Below are positions 1-9,119 of a stretch of 64,000 nucleotides of DNA, in pieces. The DNA lies in NCBI RefSeq assembly GCF_030551875.1, contig NZ_JAUOZU010000018.1:62001-126000 (forward strand), in the 5' to 3' direction. Position numbers and translations under genes: made by a program. A model generated the notes under the pieces. That model saw only the letters and a program-made list of their open reading frames with translations, did not search any database and was not told the DNA's origin. This DNA is from Fluviirhizobium alvei (GTDB lineage: Bacteria > Pseudomonadota > Alphaproteobacteria > Rhizobiales > Rhizobiaceae). The first letter of the stretch is position 1. Every line of letters starts with the position of its first letter.

Positions 1-605
1 TTCCGCCGAAGGCCGATGACGGGTATCTCGCGGACAGCCGTACTCTTTGCCGCCGCCTGTGTCTGTCTGCGGCTGCCTGCCAGATAGGCATCGAGATCCT
101 CATGCAGAATGCGGCCGGCGGGACCCGTGCCCTGCACCAGTTTCAGATCGACCCCGGCGTTGCGGGCGCGTCCCCGCACGGAGGGTGCAGCGAGCGGTCG
201 TGAAAACTCCTGCACGTTTGTCGGCGAGGGTCGGGTAGGCTGGGGGCGGATGTTTTCCGCTTCGGTCTTGATCGCGACCGGTGCCGGTTCCTCCGGCGCG
301 ACGTCGACCACAAGTGGCTGCTGCGCCGTTTGTTCTTCACTCTCGCCTTCTGGCGGCATGGCGCCGCTCAGATCAATCCGGATCAGATCCGAGCCGACCG
401 CGAGCGTCTGGCCCACCGTGCCACCGAGCCAGATGACGCGGCCTTCGGCATTGGAGGGGATTTCGACCGTCGCCTTGTCGGTCATGACGGCGGCCACGAT
501 CTGGTCCTCGCGCACAAGTTCGCCGACGGCAACATGCCACTCGACCAGTTCGGCCTCGGCGACGCCTTCGCCAACATCGGGCAATCGGATCGTATGAATG
601 CTCAT
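1..605 (-). CDS. bkdB: Dihydrolipoamide acyltransferase (E2) of branched-chain 2-oxoacid dehydrogenase, C-terminus off window
   Basis: The reading frame from the ATG at 605 runs off the left edge, so about 201 N-terminal residues are visible. Residues 1-80 form a lipoyl domain ([14 protein letters not shown] start; lipoyl-lysine motif [10 protein letters not shown]). A Pro/Glu-rich linker follows, and residues about 145-185 form an E3/E1-binding domain ([11 protein letters not shown]...[13 protein letters not shown]). The catalytic acyltransferase domain would lie outside the window. The start is one base after the E1 beta stop, so the two are surely co-transcribed. E2 moves the acyl group from lipoate to CoA in the cytoplasmic complex that oxidises the 2-oxoacids of Leu, Ile and Val. 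Acetoin dehydrogenase E2 is the main alternative; the Lrp-type neighbour favours Bkd. Confidence 0.9.
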   Translation of the reverse strand, partial: MSIHTIRLPDVGEGVAEAELVEWHVAVGELVREDQIVAAVMTDKATVEIPSNAEGRVIWLGGTVGQTLAVGSDLIRIDLSGAMPPEGESEEQTAQQPLVVDVAPEEPAPVAIKTEAENIRPQPTRPSPTNVQEFSRPLAAPSVRGRARNAGVDLKLVQGTGPAGRILHEDLDAYLAGSRRQTQAAAKSTAVREIPVIGLRR

Positions 606-606
606 G

Positions 607-1620
607 TCAGGCCTCCATCACACGGTTGATCGCTTCGATGACGCGCGCGGGGCCGGGGAAATAGTCCCATTCCTGCGCATGTGGATAGGGCGTATCCCAG
701 CCTGCCACGCGTTCGACCGGTGCTTCGAGATGGTAGAAACAGTCTTTCTGGATCAGGGCGGCGAGTTCGGCACCGTAACCGGAGGTGAAAGTCGCCTCAT
801 GCAGGACAATGCAGCGACCGGTCTTGCGTACCGATTCCATGATGCGCGGCTTGTCGAGTGGCACGAGCGTGCGCAGATCGATGATTTCGGCATCGATTCC
901 GGCCTCGTCCGCTGCCGCTGCCGCGACATGGACCATGGTGCCATAGGTCACGATGGTCAGCGCACTTCCGGATCGATGAATGGCGGCCTGGCCGAGGGGG
1001 ATGCGGTAATAATCCTCGGCAACCTCGCCATCGTCCCGCTTCTTCCAGGAGACGATCGGTCGGTCATGGTGGCCATCGAAGGGGCCATTATAGAGACGCT
1101 TGGGCTCCAGGAAGATCACCGGGTCGGGATCCTCGATCGCTGAAAGCAGCAATCCCTTGGCATCGGCGGGATTGGAAGGAATGACCGTCTTGAGGCCGGC
1201 GACATGGGTGAACAGGGCTTCCGGGCTCTGGCTATGGGTCTGGGCGCCGTAGATGCCGCCGCCTGTGGGCATGCGGACGACGAGCGGGCAGGTGAATTCG
1301 CCCGCCGAACGATAGCGCAGGCGGGCGGCTTCCGATACGATCTGGTCGTAGGCGGGATACATGTAGTCGGCAAACTGGATTTCGACACAGGGCCGCATGC
1401 CATAGGCGGCCATGCCGACAGCGGCGCCGACGATGCCGAGTTCGCTGATCGGCGTGTCGAAGCAACGGGTGCGGCCGTATTTCTTCTGCAGACCGGCCGT
1501 GCAGCGGAAGACCCCGCCGAAATAGCCGACATCCTCGCCCATGACGATGACGCGTTCATCACGTCCCATCGCAAGGTCCAGCGCATTCTGGATGGCTTCG
1601 ATCATGGTCATTTTCGGCAT
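607..1620 (-). CDS. bkdA2: 2-oxoisovalerate dehydrogenase E1 beta subunit
   Basis: The 337-residue product matches the family length. It begins [15 protein letters not shown] and carries the transketolase pyrimidine-binding fold ([53 protein letters not shown]) and a C-terminal transketolase-like half ([10 protein letters not shown], then [15 protein letters not shown]). The beta subunit completes the thiamine diphosphate site with E1 alpha, so the two decarboxylate branched 2-oxoacids and acylate the E2 lipoyl group. Its start lies 3 bases after the E1 alpha stop and its stop 1 base before the E2 start, showing a tight alpha-beta-E2 operon. Pyruvate or acetoin dehydrogenase beta subunits are homologous alternatives. 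Confidence 0.92.
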   Translation of the reverse strand: MPKMTMIEAIQNALDLAMGRDERVIVMGEDVGYFGGVFRCTAGLQKKYGRTRCFDTPISELGIVGAAVGMAAYGMRPCVEIQFADYMYPAYDQIVSEAARLRYRSAGEFTCPLVVRMPTGGGIYGAQTHSQSPEALFTHVAGLKTVIPSNPADAKGLLLSAIEDPDPVIFLEPKRLYNGPFDGHHDRPIVSWKKRDDGEVAEDYYRIPLGQAAIHRSGSALTIVTYGTMVHVAAAAADEAGIDAEIIDLRTLVPLDKPRIMESVRKTGRCIVLHEATFTSGYGAELAALIQKDCFYHLEAPVERVAGWDTPYPHAQEWDYFPGPARVIEAINRVMEA

Positions 1621-1623
1621 GGT

Positions 1624-2886
<1,263 letters not shown>

Positions 2887-2908
2887 TCAAATGCGTATCA
2901 GGGTCGGG

Positions 2909-3193
2909 TCAGTTCGTATTGCAGAGCCTGGCCGTTCTTTCGGGCAGGGTGCGATTTTGCCAGGCGGTGGACGGTAGCAGTTCGAGCCCGTCGATTCTGG
3001 CCATGCGAAGACGAAGCGTGTCCGACGACAAGGGCCCGGCGGGTCGGAAATGGATGTTCACCCGGTAGGTTTCGCAATCCTCGCCCTCCACAGATAGCGA
3101 GAGAAGCGAAAAACCCATGGTCCGCAGGATATCGAGGGCGCGTGCAACGAGATCGTAGGGATTACCGGTCGTAAAGCAGATCAATTCGTCCAT
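2909..3193 (-). CDS. Small ACT-like domain protein heading the bkd operon
   Basis: This 94-residue frame begins MDELICFTTGNPYDLV and has a strong ribosome binding site (GAGGGAGG) ahead of the ATG at 3193, so it is probably expressed. The order of hydrophobic strands and one early helix (DLVARALDILRTMGF, LLSLSVEGE, TYRVNIHF, RLRMARIDGLELL) looks like a ferredoxin-like ACT domain, the fold that binds amino acids in IlvN- and Lrp-type proteins. It is the first gene of the bkd operon and divergent from the Lrp-type regulator. A branched-chain amino acid sensing role is inference. No family was recognised with confidence. Confidence 0.6.
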   Translation of the reverse strand: MDELICFTTGNPYDLVARALDILRTMGFSLLSLSVEGEDCETYRVNIHFRPAGPLSSDTLRLRMARIDGLELLPSTAWQNRTLPERTARLCNTN

Positions 3194-3264
3194 ACAAGCC
3201 TCCCTCTTGTCAGGAAGAGGTTATTGTCCCTTCTGCCAAATGTGTTATCGAAGTATCTTGGCAA

Positions 3265-3281
3265 ATTCGCCATGTGCGAAT
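3265..3281. promoter_or_regulatory. Palindrome in bkd/bkdR divergent promoter region
   Basis: A perfect 6-bp inverted repeat, ATTCGC-CATGT-GCGAAT, lies between the divergent ACT-like/bkd operon (start 3193) and the Lrp-type gene (start 3323). The surrounding 130 bases are AT-richer than the flanking coding sequence. An Lrp-family regulator usually binds such sites in its own divergent promoter, so this is a candidate BkdR site. Only the symmetry is seen; binding is inferred. Confidence 0.4.
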
Positions 3282-3322
3282 ATTTATTTCTCATATTGGC
3301 TGCATGGCAAAAGGTTATTTTA

Positions 3323-3805
3323 ATGGCGTCGAACCGAACCCCGGACCGTATCGATCGCAGAATCATGGCTGCTCTGATGGAGAATGGCAGGTTGACCAAC
3401 GCGGAACTTGCTGAAAAGGTTGGGCTTTCCGCTGCGCCCTGCTGGCAGCGCGTCCGCAGGCTGGAAGCCGATGGTTTCATCTCGGGTTACACAGCCGTGC
3501 TCGACCAGAGCCTTCTGGGCGTAAAGGAAACGGTGTTGCTGGAGGTGACGCTCGATCGCCATGATGACGAGGCGGTCGCCAATTTCGGTCGCGCCATGGC
3601 CGCCATGCCGGAAGTTCTCGAAGTCTATCTGACTACGGGCGAATATGATTATTTCATCAAGGTGGCGGTGGAAGGAACGCAGGGTTATGCCGATTTCCTT
3701 GGCAAGAAGCTCTATAAGATCCCGGGCGTCCGGCATTCGCGCTCAAGTTTCACCCTTGGATGCCTGAAGCGATCCTTGTCGGTCTCGCCGCTTCAAGAGA
3801 GTTGA
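3323..3805 (+). CDS. bkdR: Lrp/AsnC-family regulator of the bkd operon (BkdR-like)
   Basis: From the ATG at 3323 (AAAGG ribosome binding site about 10 bases upstream) the product is 160 residues, the standard Lrp length. An upstream in-frame start at 3224 would add a 33-residue hydrophobic extension foreign to the family. Residues 5-60 are the winged helix-turn-helix (DRIDRRIMAALMENGRLTN, then LAEKVGLSAAPCWQRVRRLE). Residues 70-150 form the RAM ligand-binding domain (VLLEVTLDRHDD...VLEVYLTTGEYDYFIKV). It is divergent from bkd, as BkdR is in pseudomonads and Agrobacterium, where it activates in response to branched-chain amino acids. Function here is inferred from context. Confidence 0.85.
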   Translation: MASNRTPDRIDRRIMAALMENGRLTNAELAEKVGLSAAPCWQRVRRLEADGFISGYTAVLDQSLLGVKETVLLEVTLDRHDDEAVANFGRAMAAMPEVLEVYLTTGEYDYFIKVAVEGTQGYADFLGKKLYKIPGVRHSRSSFTLGCLKRSLSVSPLQES

Positions 3806-3849
3806 ATGCCGGATCGGCGGTGATCTGCCCTTCGTGCCGCAGGAAAATT

Positions 3850-4746
3850 TCAGGCGTTACGGCGAAATGCCAATGGGGATTGTCCAACCAGATCGCGAAA
3901 AGCCCGGCCGAACTGGGATGCGCCATTGAAGCCTGTTGCTGCAGCGATCTCGGCAACCGGATGCTTGGTGGTCAATAGTAACTGGCGGGCAAGTTCGATG
4001 CGCTTTCGCATCAGATATTGATAGGGCGGCTCGCCGAAGCTCGCCTTGAAGGCGCGCGCAAAATGAAAACGTGTCAACCCGCATAGAGAAGCGAGTTCAT
4101 CCAATCCAATATCCTGTGCCAGGTTCTGGTCGATATAGTCGTGGAGCAATCGGATTTGCGCTGCAGTTAAACGGCCTGCGGTGAAGATCTGCGATGTGGC
4201 TTCGTGTGAAAGCCTGAACATTTCCAGTGCAGCCGTGAGACCGAGCGTCTCGGCGTAGGCTTTGGAAGCGGGCTTACGCTCGTCCCCCATCATTCGCGCG
4301 AGTTTGCGCATGGTCGCGCCCAGTTCAACATCCTGAAAGTAGATGTGAGGTACTGGGTTTGGGCCGTTGAACTCGGCGGCAAGCTCTTCTTCCATGGCTG
4401 CCGGGTCGAAAGATACCACGGTGAAAGCATTCATGCGGTCCGCCGGTGCCGCCCAACCGTTGATCGTCTGCCCTTTCGGCACATAGGTCATCTTGTCACG
4501 AAGATCTTTTGCGGCGATCGGCTTTTCGCCAAGAACCTCCATCTCGCCATCAGCCAGAATCAGATCGTGATGGGCAAGGTAATGACAGTTGCCATCCCAC
4601 TGGAACTCATATTCGGTCGGCAGTTTCAGACGTGAAAATTGTACCGAAACGCCACGCCAGTTCCGGATAGCATGGGTCTCTACTGGTGACTCTGTTTCCG
4701 CGAATCGGAGGTGAAGTTCTTCCGGTGTGTCCATAAATGATATCAT
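3850..4746 (-). CDS. AraC-family transcriptional regulator
   Basis: The C-terminal 100 residues are a clear AraC/XylS double helix-turn-helix (LDELASLCGLTRFHFARAFKA, PVAEIAAATGFNGASQFGRAF, ending DLVGQSPLAFRRNA). The N-terminal 170 residues look like a cupin-type sensing domain without a recognisable ligand signature. The start is uncertain: ATGs at 4746 and 4734 and an in-frame TTG at 4815 are possible and none has a good ribosome binding site; 4746 is used (298 residues). It is convergent with bkdR and divergent from the chemoreceptor gene, which share a 219-base AT-rich intergenic region. Target genes are unknown. Confidence 0.8.
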   Translation of the reverse strand: MISFMDTPEELHLRFAETESPVETHAIRNWRGVSVQFSRLKLPTEYEFQWDGNCHYLAHHDLILADGEMEVLGEKPIAAKDLRDKMTYVPKGQTINGWAAPADRMNAFTVVSFDPAAMEEELAAEFNGPNPVPHIYFQDVELGATMRKLARMMGDERKPASKAYAETLGLTAALEMFRLSHEATSQIFTAGRLTAAQIRLLHDYIDQNLAQDIGLDELASLCGLTRFHFARAFKASFGEPPYQYLMRKRIELARQLLLTTKHPVAEIAAATGFNGASQFGRAFRDLVGQSPLAFRRNA

Positions 4747-4965
4747 GGCCACGCAAGATTGTGGGAACCTTGTCTGAGCAAAATCCTGAATTGCCGTTGC
4801 CAATAGATACGGCAAGAAAAATGCAAATCGCGCAATAAAAATGCAATTATTGGGAAATGTTCACAGATCGTAAATTTTTTTATCCGAATTATTGCACTGT
4901 CGACGTTGTGGAACGATCGCTGTCCGTCCGGATCGGCAAGCAGGAAAACAATTTTGGAGGATAAG

Positions 4966-6765
4966 ATGTTTGGTTTTGGCGGCGGAGATGCGAAAGCCGT
5001 TCTCGAAGCTATGAGCAAATCGCAGGCAATCATCGAATTCAAACTCGATGGCACGATCATTGCTGCAAATGAGAATTTCTGTAGCGCGCTGGGCTATCCA
5101 CTGGCGGAAATCATTGGAAAACATCACCGGATCTTCGTCGATCCGGCAGAAGTCAACTCGGAAAGTTACAAGGAATTCTGGGCAAAACTGGCACGTGGTG
5201 AGTTTGATCGCCGTCAATACAAGCGGATCACAAAATCCGGCAGCGAGATCTGGATCGAGGCCTCCTACAATCCCGTATTCAGCGGTGGAAAGCCCTACAA
5301 GGTGGTCAAGTTTGCCACGGACATCACGGCTCAGAAACTGAAGGCGGCCGAGGATGCCGGAAAGCTGGATGCAATCTCCCGTGCCCAGGCCGTCATCGAA
5401 TTCACACCCAAGGGCGAAATCCTGACAGCGAACGAAAATTTCCTCAAGACGCTCGGTTACCAGCTGGCGGAAATCCAGGGCAAGCACCATTCGATGTTCT
5501 GCGAGCCGGCATATACTGCAAGCGAGGACTATCGCCGTTTCTGGACCAGGCTTGCGTCTGGCGAATTCGTGGCTGACGAATTCATGCGGATCGGCAAGGG
5601 CGGCGCGAAGGTTTACATTCAGGCCTCCTACAACCCGATTTTCGACATGAATGGCAAAGTCTTCAAGGTCGTGAAGTTCGCCAGCGACGTTTCGGAACGG
5701 GTCCGCAATGTCGAGGAACTGGCGGCATCGCTCAATGCCATGTCCGAAGGCGATCTGACCAAGGAACTGAATTCACCGTTCCTGCCCGCGCTTGAGAAAC
5801 TTAGGGTCGATTTCAACCAGACCGCCCGCAAACTCGCATCAGCGCTCGAGAATATCACACAAAACGCGGAAGCAATCGCAGCGGCATCGCAGGAAATCCA
5901 GTCGGCTTCCAACGATCTTTCGAAGCGGACCGAACAGCAGGCGGCGTCGGTCGAGGAAACGGCAGCAGCGCTGGAGGAAATCACCACCACGGTTGCCGAT
6001 TCAAGCCATCGTGCGCAAGAAGCGGGAAGCCTCGTGCGTCAGACCAAGCAAAATGCCGAGCATTCCGGCACGGTGGTCGGAAATGCGGTGGAAGCGATGG
6101 GCAAGATCGAGCAATCGGCCGGCGAAATTGCCAATATCATCGGCGTGATCGATGAAATCGCCTTCCAGACCAACCTCTTGGCCTTGAATGCAGGCGTGGA
6201 AGCCGCTCGTGCCGGAGAGGCCGGAAAGGGCTTTGCCGTCGTGGCGCAGGAAGTGCGCGAACTGGCGCAGCGTTCGGCAAAGGCGGCAAAGGAGATCAAG
6301 GATCTGATCAATACCTCCAACCAGCATGTGAAGAGTGGTGTCGAACTGGTGGGCAATACCGGAAAGGCGCTGAAAGAAATCGTCTCCCAGGTGGTACAGG
6401 TCGATGAGAATGTTTCCGCGATCGTGGAAGGGTCCAAGGAGCAGGCGACCGGGCTCAAGGAAATCAACCAGGCCGTCAACACGATGGACCAGGGAACCCA
6501 GCAAAACGCCGCGATGGTCGAGCAGACCACAGCGGCTGCCCATAGTCTGGCGCGGGAAGCAGAACAGCTGTTCAGCCTGCTGGGACAATTCAACATTGGT
6601 AGTGCCACTACGCGTCGCCGACCTGCAAGACCAGCGGCTCCGGCTCTGGTTACAAGCCAGTCGCGTCCGATGTCGTCTCCTGCCCGTGCGATGACCGCTA
6701 AGGTCGCGCAGGCCTTCAATGGAAATGCGGCCTTGAAAACAGGCGACTCCTGGGAGGAGTTCTGA
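4966..6765 (+). CDS. Cytoplasmic methyl-accepting chemotaxis protein with two PAS domains (McpY-like)
   Basis: The start at 4966 follows a GGAGG site; it gives 599 residues with no transmembrane segment. Residues about 10-125 and 135-250 are two tandem PAS domains with near-repeated sequence ([18 protein letters not shown] and [18 protein letters not shown]). Next come a short HAMP-like stretch ([13 protein letters not shown]) and a long coiled coil with the conserved signalling hairpin ([40 protein letters not shown]). The C-terminus is GDSWEEF, an xWxxF pentapeptide of the type that tethers CheR and CheB. The layout matches the soluble receptor McpY of S. meliloti. The signal sensed (redox, energy or an internal metabolite) cannot be read from sequence. 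Confidence 0.93.
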   Translation: MFGFGGGDAKAVLEAMSKSQAIIEFKLDGTIIAANENFCSALGYPLAEIIGKHHRIFVDPAEVNSESYKEFWAKLARGEFDRRQYKRITKSGSEIWIEASYNPVFSGGKPYKVVKFATDITAQKLKAAEDAGKLDAISRAQAVIEFTPKGEILTANENFLKTLGYQLAEIQGKHHSMFCEPAYTASEDYRRFWTRLASGEFVADEFMRIGKGGAKVYIQASYNPIFDMNGKVFKVVKFASDVSERVRNVEELAASLNAMSEGDLTKELNSPFLPALEKLRVDFNQTARKLASALENITQNAEAIAAASQEIQSASNDLSKRTEQQAASVEETAAALEEITTTVADSSHRAQEAGSLVRQTKQNAEHSGTVVGNAVEAMGKIEQSAGEIANIIGVIDEIAFQTNLLALNAGVEAARAGEAGKGFAVVAQEVRELAQRSAKAAKEIKDLINTSNQHVKSGVELVGNTGKALKEIVSQVVQVDENVSAIVEGSKEQATGLKEINQAVNTMDQGTQQNAAMVEQTTAAAHSLAREAEQLFSLLGQFNIGSATTRRRPARPAAPALVTSQSRPMSSPARAMTAKVAQAFNGNAALKTGDSWEEF

Positions 6766-6815
6766 AAACTGACCGCTTCGCTATTGCTTTAGCAAGCCAA
6801 CGGATGGCCTGACAC

Positions 6816-6845
6816 ACGCCCCGCACCTTCGGTTGCGGGGCGTTT
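6816..6845 (+). terminator. Intrinsic terminator after the chemoreceptor gene
   Basis: CGCCCCGCA pairs with TGCGGGGCG around a short loop, followed by only a short T stretch (TTTGGATT). It lies 50 bases after the chemoreceptor stop and before the ABC transporter operon. Confidence 0.65.
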
Positions 6846-7051
6846 GGATTCTGGAGCGGACAAACGAAAGCAATCGAGCCGCTTCGCCAACCCGAACTGC
6901 ACAGTGCGTCAGAAAAACGAAATTGCGCTCATCCGGTCGAAGGATGATGTTTGCCTTCGAGGGCTCGGCTGAGGTCGAGCAAGGAGGACAGGATCCGCGC
7001 GTCAGCGTGGAGGAGGGGCAGACGGTATGACCGTTGCCCAGGGAGGCGCAT

Positions 7052-8062
7052 TTGGTTGGCGGCAGCAAATCCGTATCAACGGACCGTACGACAGGCAGGA
7101 AAATCAAGATCAGCCAGGAAGCCGTTGTTGTCGGCATTTCCGTGGCGCTGTTCCTGGTCTTTTCCGTGGTGCTCGACAAGTTCCTCTCGGAAGGCAACAT
7201 CATCGCCCTGCTCAAGAATGTCTCCATTCTCGGCACACTTGCGGTAGGCATGGGCTTCATCGTTGTCGGTCGCGGAATCGATCTGACCATGGTCGCGGTC
7301 ATGGTCGTCGGCGTTGCCTTCTCGATCTGGATTACCTCCTGGGGCATCGATTTCACGCTCGCCGTTCTGCTGGGCGCGCTGCTCGTGGCGTTGATCGGCC
7401 TTTTCACCGGCATCATGATCGCCTTTGCCGAAATCCCGCCGATCTTTGCGACGCTCGCCATCGCCTCGAGCGTCTATGGTGCCGGCCGTTTCGTTTTTGC
7501 CTCCGACGTCCTCTATGCGCCGAACAATGTGGCATGGCTGAAATGGGTCGGATCCGGCACCGTGCTCGGCATTCCGGCATCTGTCATCATTTTCGGCGTG
7601 GTCACTCTCGTCATGGGCGTCTTTCTCCGCAAGACCCGCTTCGGACGTCTTGTCTATGCTGCTGGCGACAATCCCAATGCCGCGCGCACAATGGGGCTTC
7701 CCACGCGACCCATCATCGTGACCCAGTATGTCATCAGTGCCCTGATCGCCTTTACAGCCGGCCTGATCATGACGGGCCTCGTTACCGGCATCAACACGAC
7801 GCTCTACAGCTCAAGCCTCATCTACGATGTGCTGCTGGTCGTCGTGCTTGGCGGGATCGGCCTTTCCGGCGGGCAGGGTGGCGTGCGCAATGTCGTGGTC
7901 GGCACCATTCTGGTCGGCATCCTGACCAACGGCATGACAATCCTGAATTTCAGCTACACGAGCCAGAACCTCATCAAGAGCGTCATTCTTTTGAGCGCGC
8001 TGGCTATCGACGCGATCATCAATCCGCGTGACGAGCAGACCTCGCAGAGCGGCGATATCTGA
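7052..8062 (+). CDS. Ribose-type ABC transporter permease
   Basis: This is a membrane permease of the RbsC / BPD_transp_2 family, about 336 residues with roughly ten hydrophobic segments (AVVVGISVALFLVFSVVL, AVGMGFIVVGRGIDLTM). It has the family loop VVVLGGIGLSGGQGGVRNVV near residue 270. The start is unusual: no ATG is in frame, and an AGGGAGG site at 7040-7046 sits 5 bases before a TTG at 7052, so a TTG start is proposed; a TTG at 7034 would lie upstream of that site. It is the first gene of an operon with binding protein, second permease and ATPase. Substrate is unknown; a sugar, polyol or sugar acid is typical of the family. Confidence 0.88.
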   Translation: MVGGSKSVSTDRTTGRKIKISQEAVVVGISVALFLVFSVVLDKFLSEGNIIALLKNVSILGTLAVGMGFIVVGRGIDLTMVAVMVVGVAFSIWITSWGIDFTLAVLLGALLVALIGLFTGIMIAFAEIPPIFATLAIASSVYGAGRFVFASDVLYAPNNVAWLKWVGSGTVLGIPASVIIFGVVTLVMGVFLRKTRFGRLVYAAGDNPNAARTMGLPTRPIIVTQYVISALIAFTAGLIMTGLVTGINTTLYSSSLIYDVLLVVVLGGIGLSGGQGGVRNVVVGTILVGILTNGMTILNFSYTSQNLIKSVILLSALAIDAIINPRDEQTSQSGDI

Positions 8063-8090
8063 CAACCGAGACGTCAACAGGGAGGAAACT

Positions 8091-9107
8091 ATGACGATTC
8101 TCAAGAAAATTCTGGTGGCTGGCCTCAGTGCCGCTACGCTTCTTTCTGCCCCCATGGCAGCGGTTTCTCAGGAAACCGATCAGGTGGGTCGCCAGGCCTA
8201 TCTCGACGCCGTCAAGGGCAAGAAGGTCATCTTCGTGCCGATCTCGCAGGGTATGGACCTCAACCAGGCCTGGGTCGTCGTCTGGCAGCGTCATGCGGCC
8301 CGCTACGGCTTCACGCTGGAAGTTCGCGATCCGAACGGCGATACCAATGCCGGCATCCGCGCCATGCAGGGTGCGATCGCTGAAAAGCCGGATCTGATCA
8401 TTGTCCAGAACCCGGATGTGCAGACCTATGCGCGTCTTCTGAAGCAGGCCCAGAGCGCCGGCATCAAGGTTTTGCAGGTCAACATGCAGTCCGCGACCCA
8501 GACCGACAGCTATGTCGGCAACGACTGGATCGAGATGGGCAAGCTGGAAATGACCGAGCTTGCCAAGACCTGCACGGGTCCGAATGCCCCGTCCCACAAG
8601 GTCATGTGGCTTGCGGGCGTTCAGACCGGTGCCGCCAACATCTACATGCGGACAGGCATCGACGAGATCCTGAAGCAGTATCCTGAGCTTGAACTGGTCT
8701 CCGACCAGCCCGCCGACTATTCGAGCGAAAAGGCGCGCCAGATCACCGAAACCGTCCTGCAGCAGCATCCGGATCTCTGCGGCATCATGGGCATCTGGGA
8801 CAATGCTGAAGTTGGCGCCGGTGCTGCCGTCGTTGCGGCAGGCAAGCAGGACCAAGTCACGATCGTTACCAACGGTGCCGGCTCGGAAACAGGCTGCAAG
8901 AGCATCGAGAACGGTCTTCTCGACGTGATCTTCAACTTCAACGCCCCTATCCAGGGTGAAATCTCCGCCCAGCAGATCTCCGAACTGCTGCAGCATCCGG
9001 AGCGTGAAGCGGGCAGCGAAAAGACCATATTCTTCGGCCCGATCACCCGCGTCGACAAGAACAATGCGACCGGCCGCAATTGCTGGAAGCTCGACGACTT
9101 CAAGTGA
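8091..9107 (+). CDS. Periplasmic sugar-type substrate-binding protein
   Basis: The start at 8091 follows AGGGAGG and gives 338 residues with a Sec signal peptide (MTILKKILVAGLSAATLLSA, cleavage near AVS-QE). The mature part is a type 1 periplasmic binding protein of the ribose/galactose class: KVIFVPISQGMDLNQAW, NAGIRAMQGAIAEKPDLIIVQ, LCGIMGIWDNAEVGAGAAVV, then a C-terminal hinge segment. It should deliver its ligand to the two permeases encoded on either side. The gene lies 28 bases after the first permease and 12 bases before the second, within one operon. The ligand is not predictable from sequence alone. Confidence 0.9.
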   Translation: MTILKKILVAGLSAATLLSAPMAAVSQETDQVGRQAYLDAVKGKKVIFVPISQGMDLNQAWVVVWQRHAARYGFTLEVRDPNGDTNAGIRAMQGAIAEKPDLIIVQNPDVQTYARLLKQAQSAGIKVLQVNMQSATQTDSYVGNDWIEMGKLEMTELAKTCTGPNAPSHKVMWLAGVQTGAANIYMRTGIDEILKQYPELELVSDQPADYSSEKARQITETVLQQHPDLCGIMGIWDNAEVGAGAAVVAAGKQDQVTIVTNGAGSETGCKSIENGLLDVIFNFNAPIQGEISAQQISELLQHPEREAGSEKTIFFGPITRVDKNNATGRNCWKLDDFK

Positions 9108-9119
9108 CGGAATAAACAA

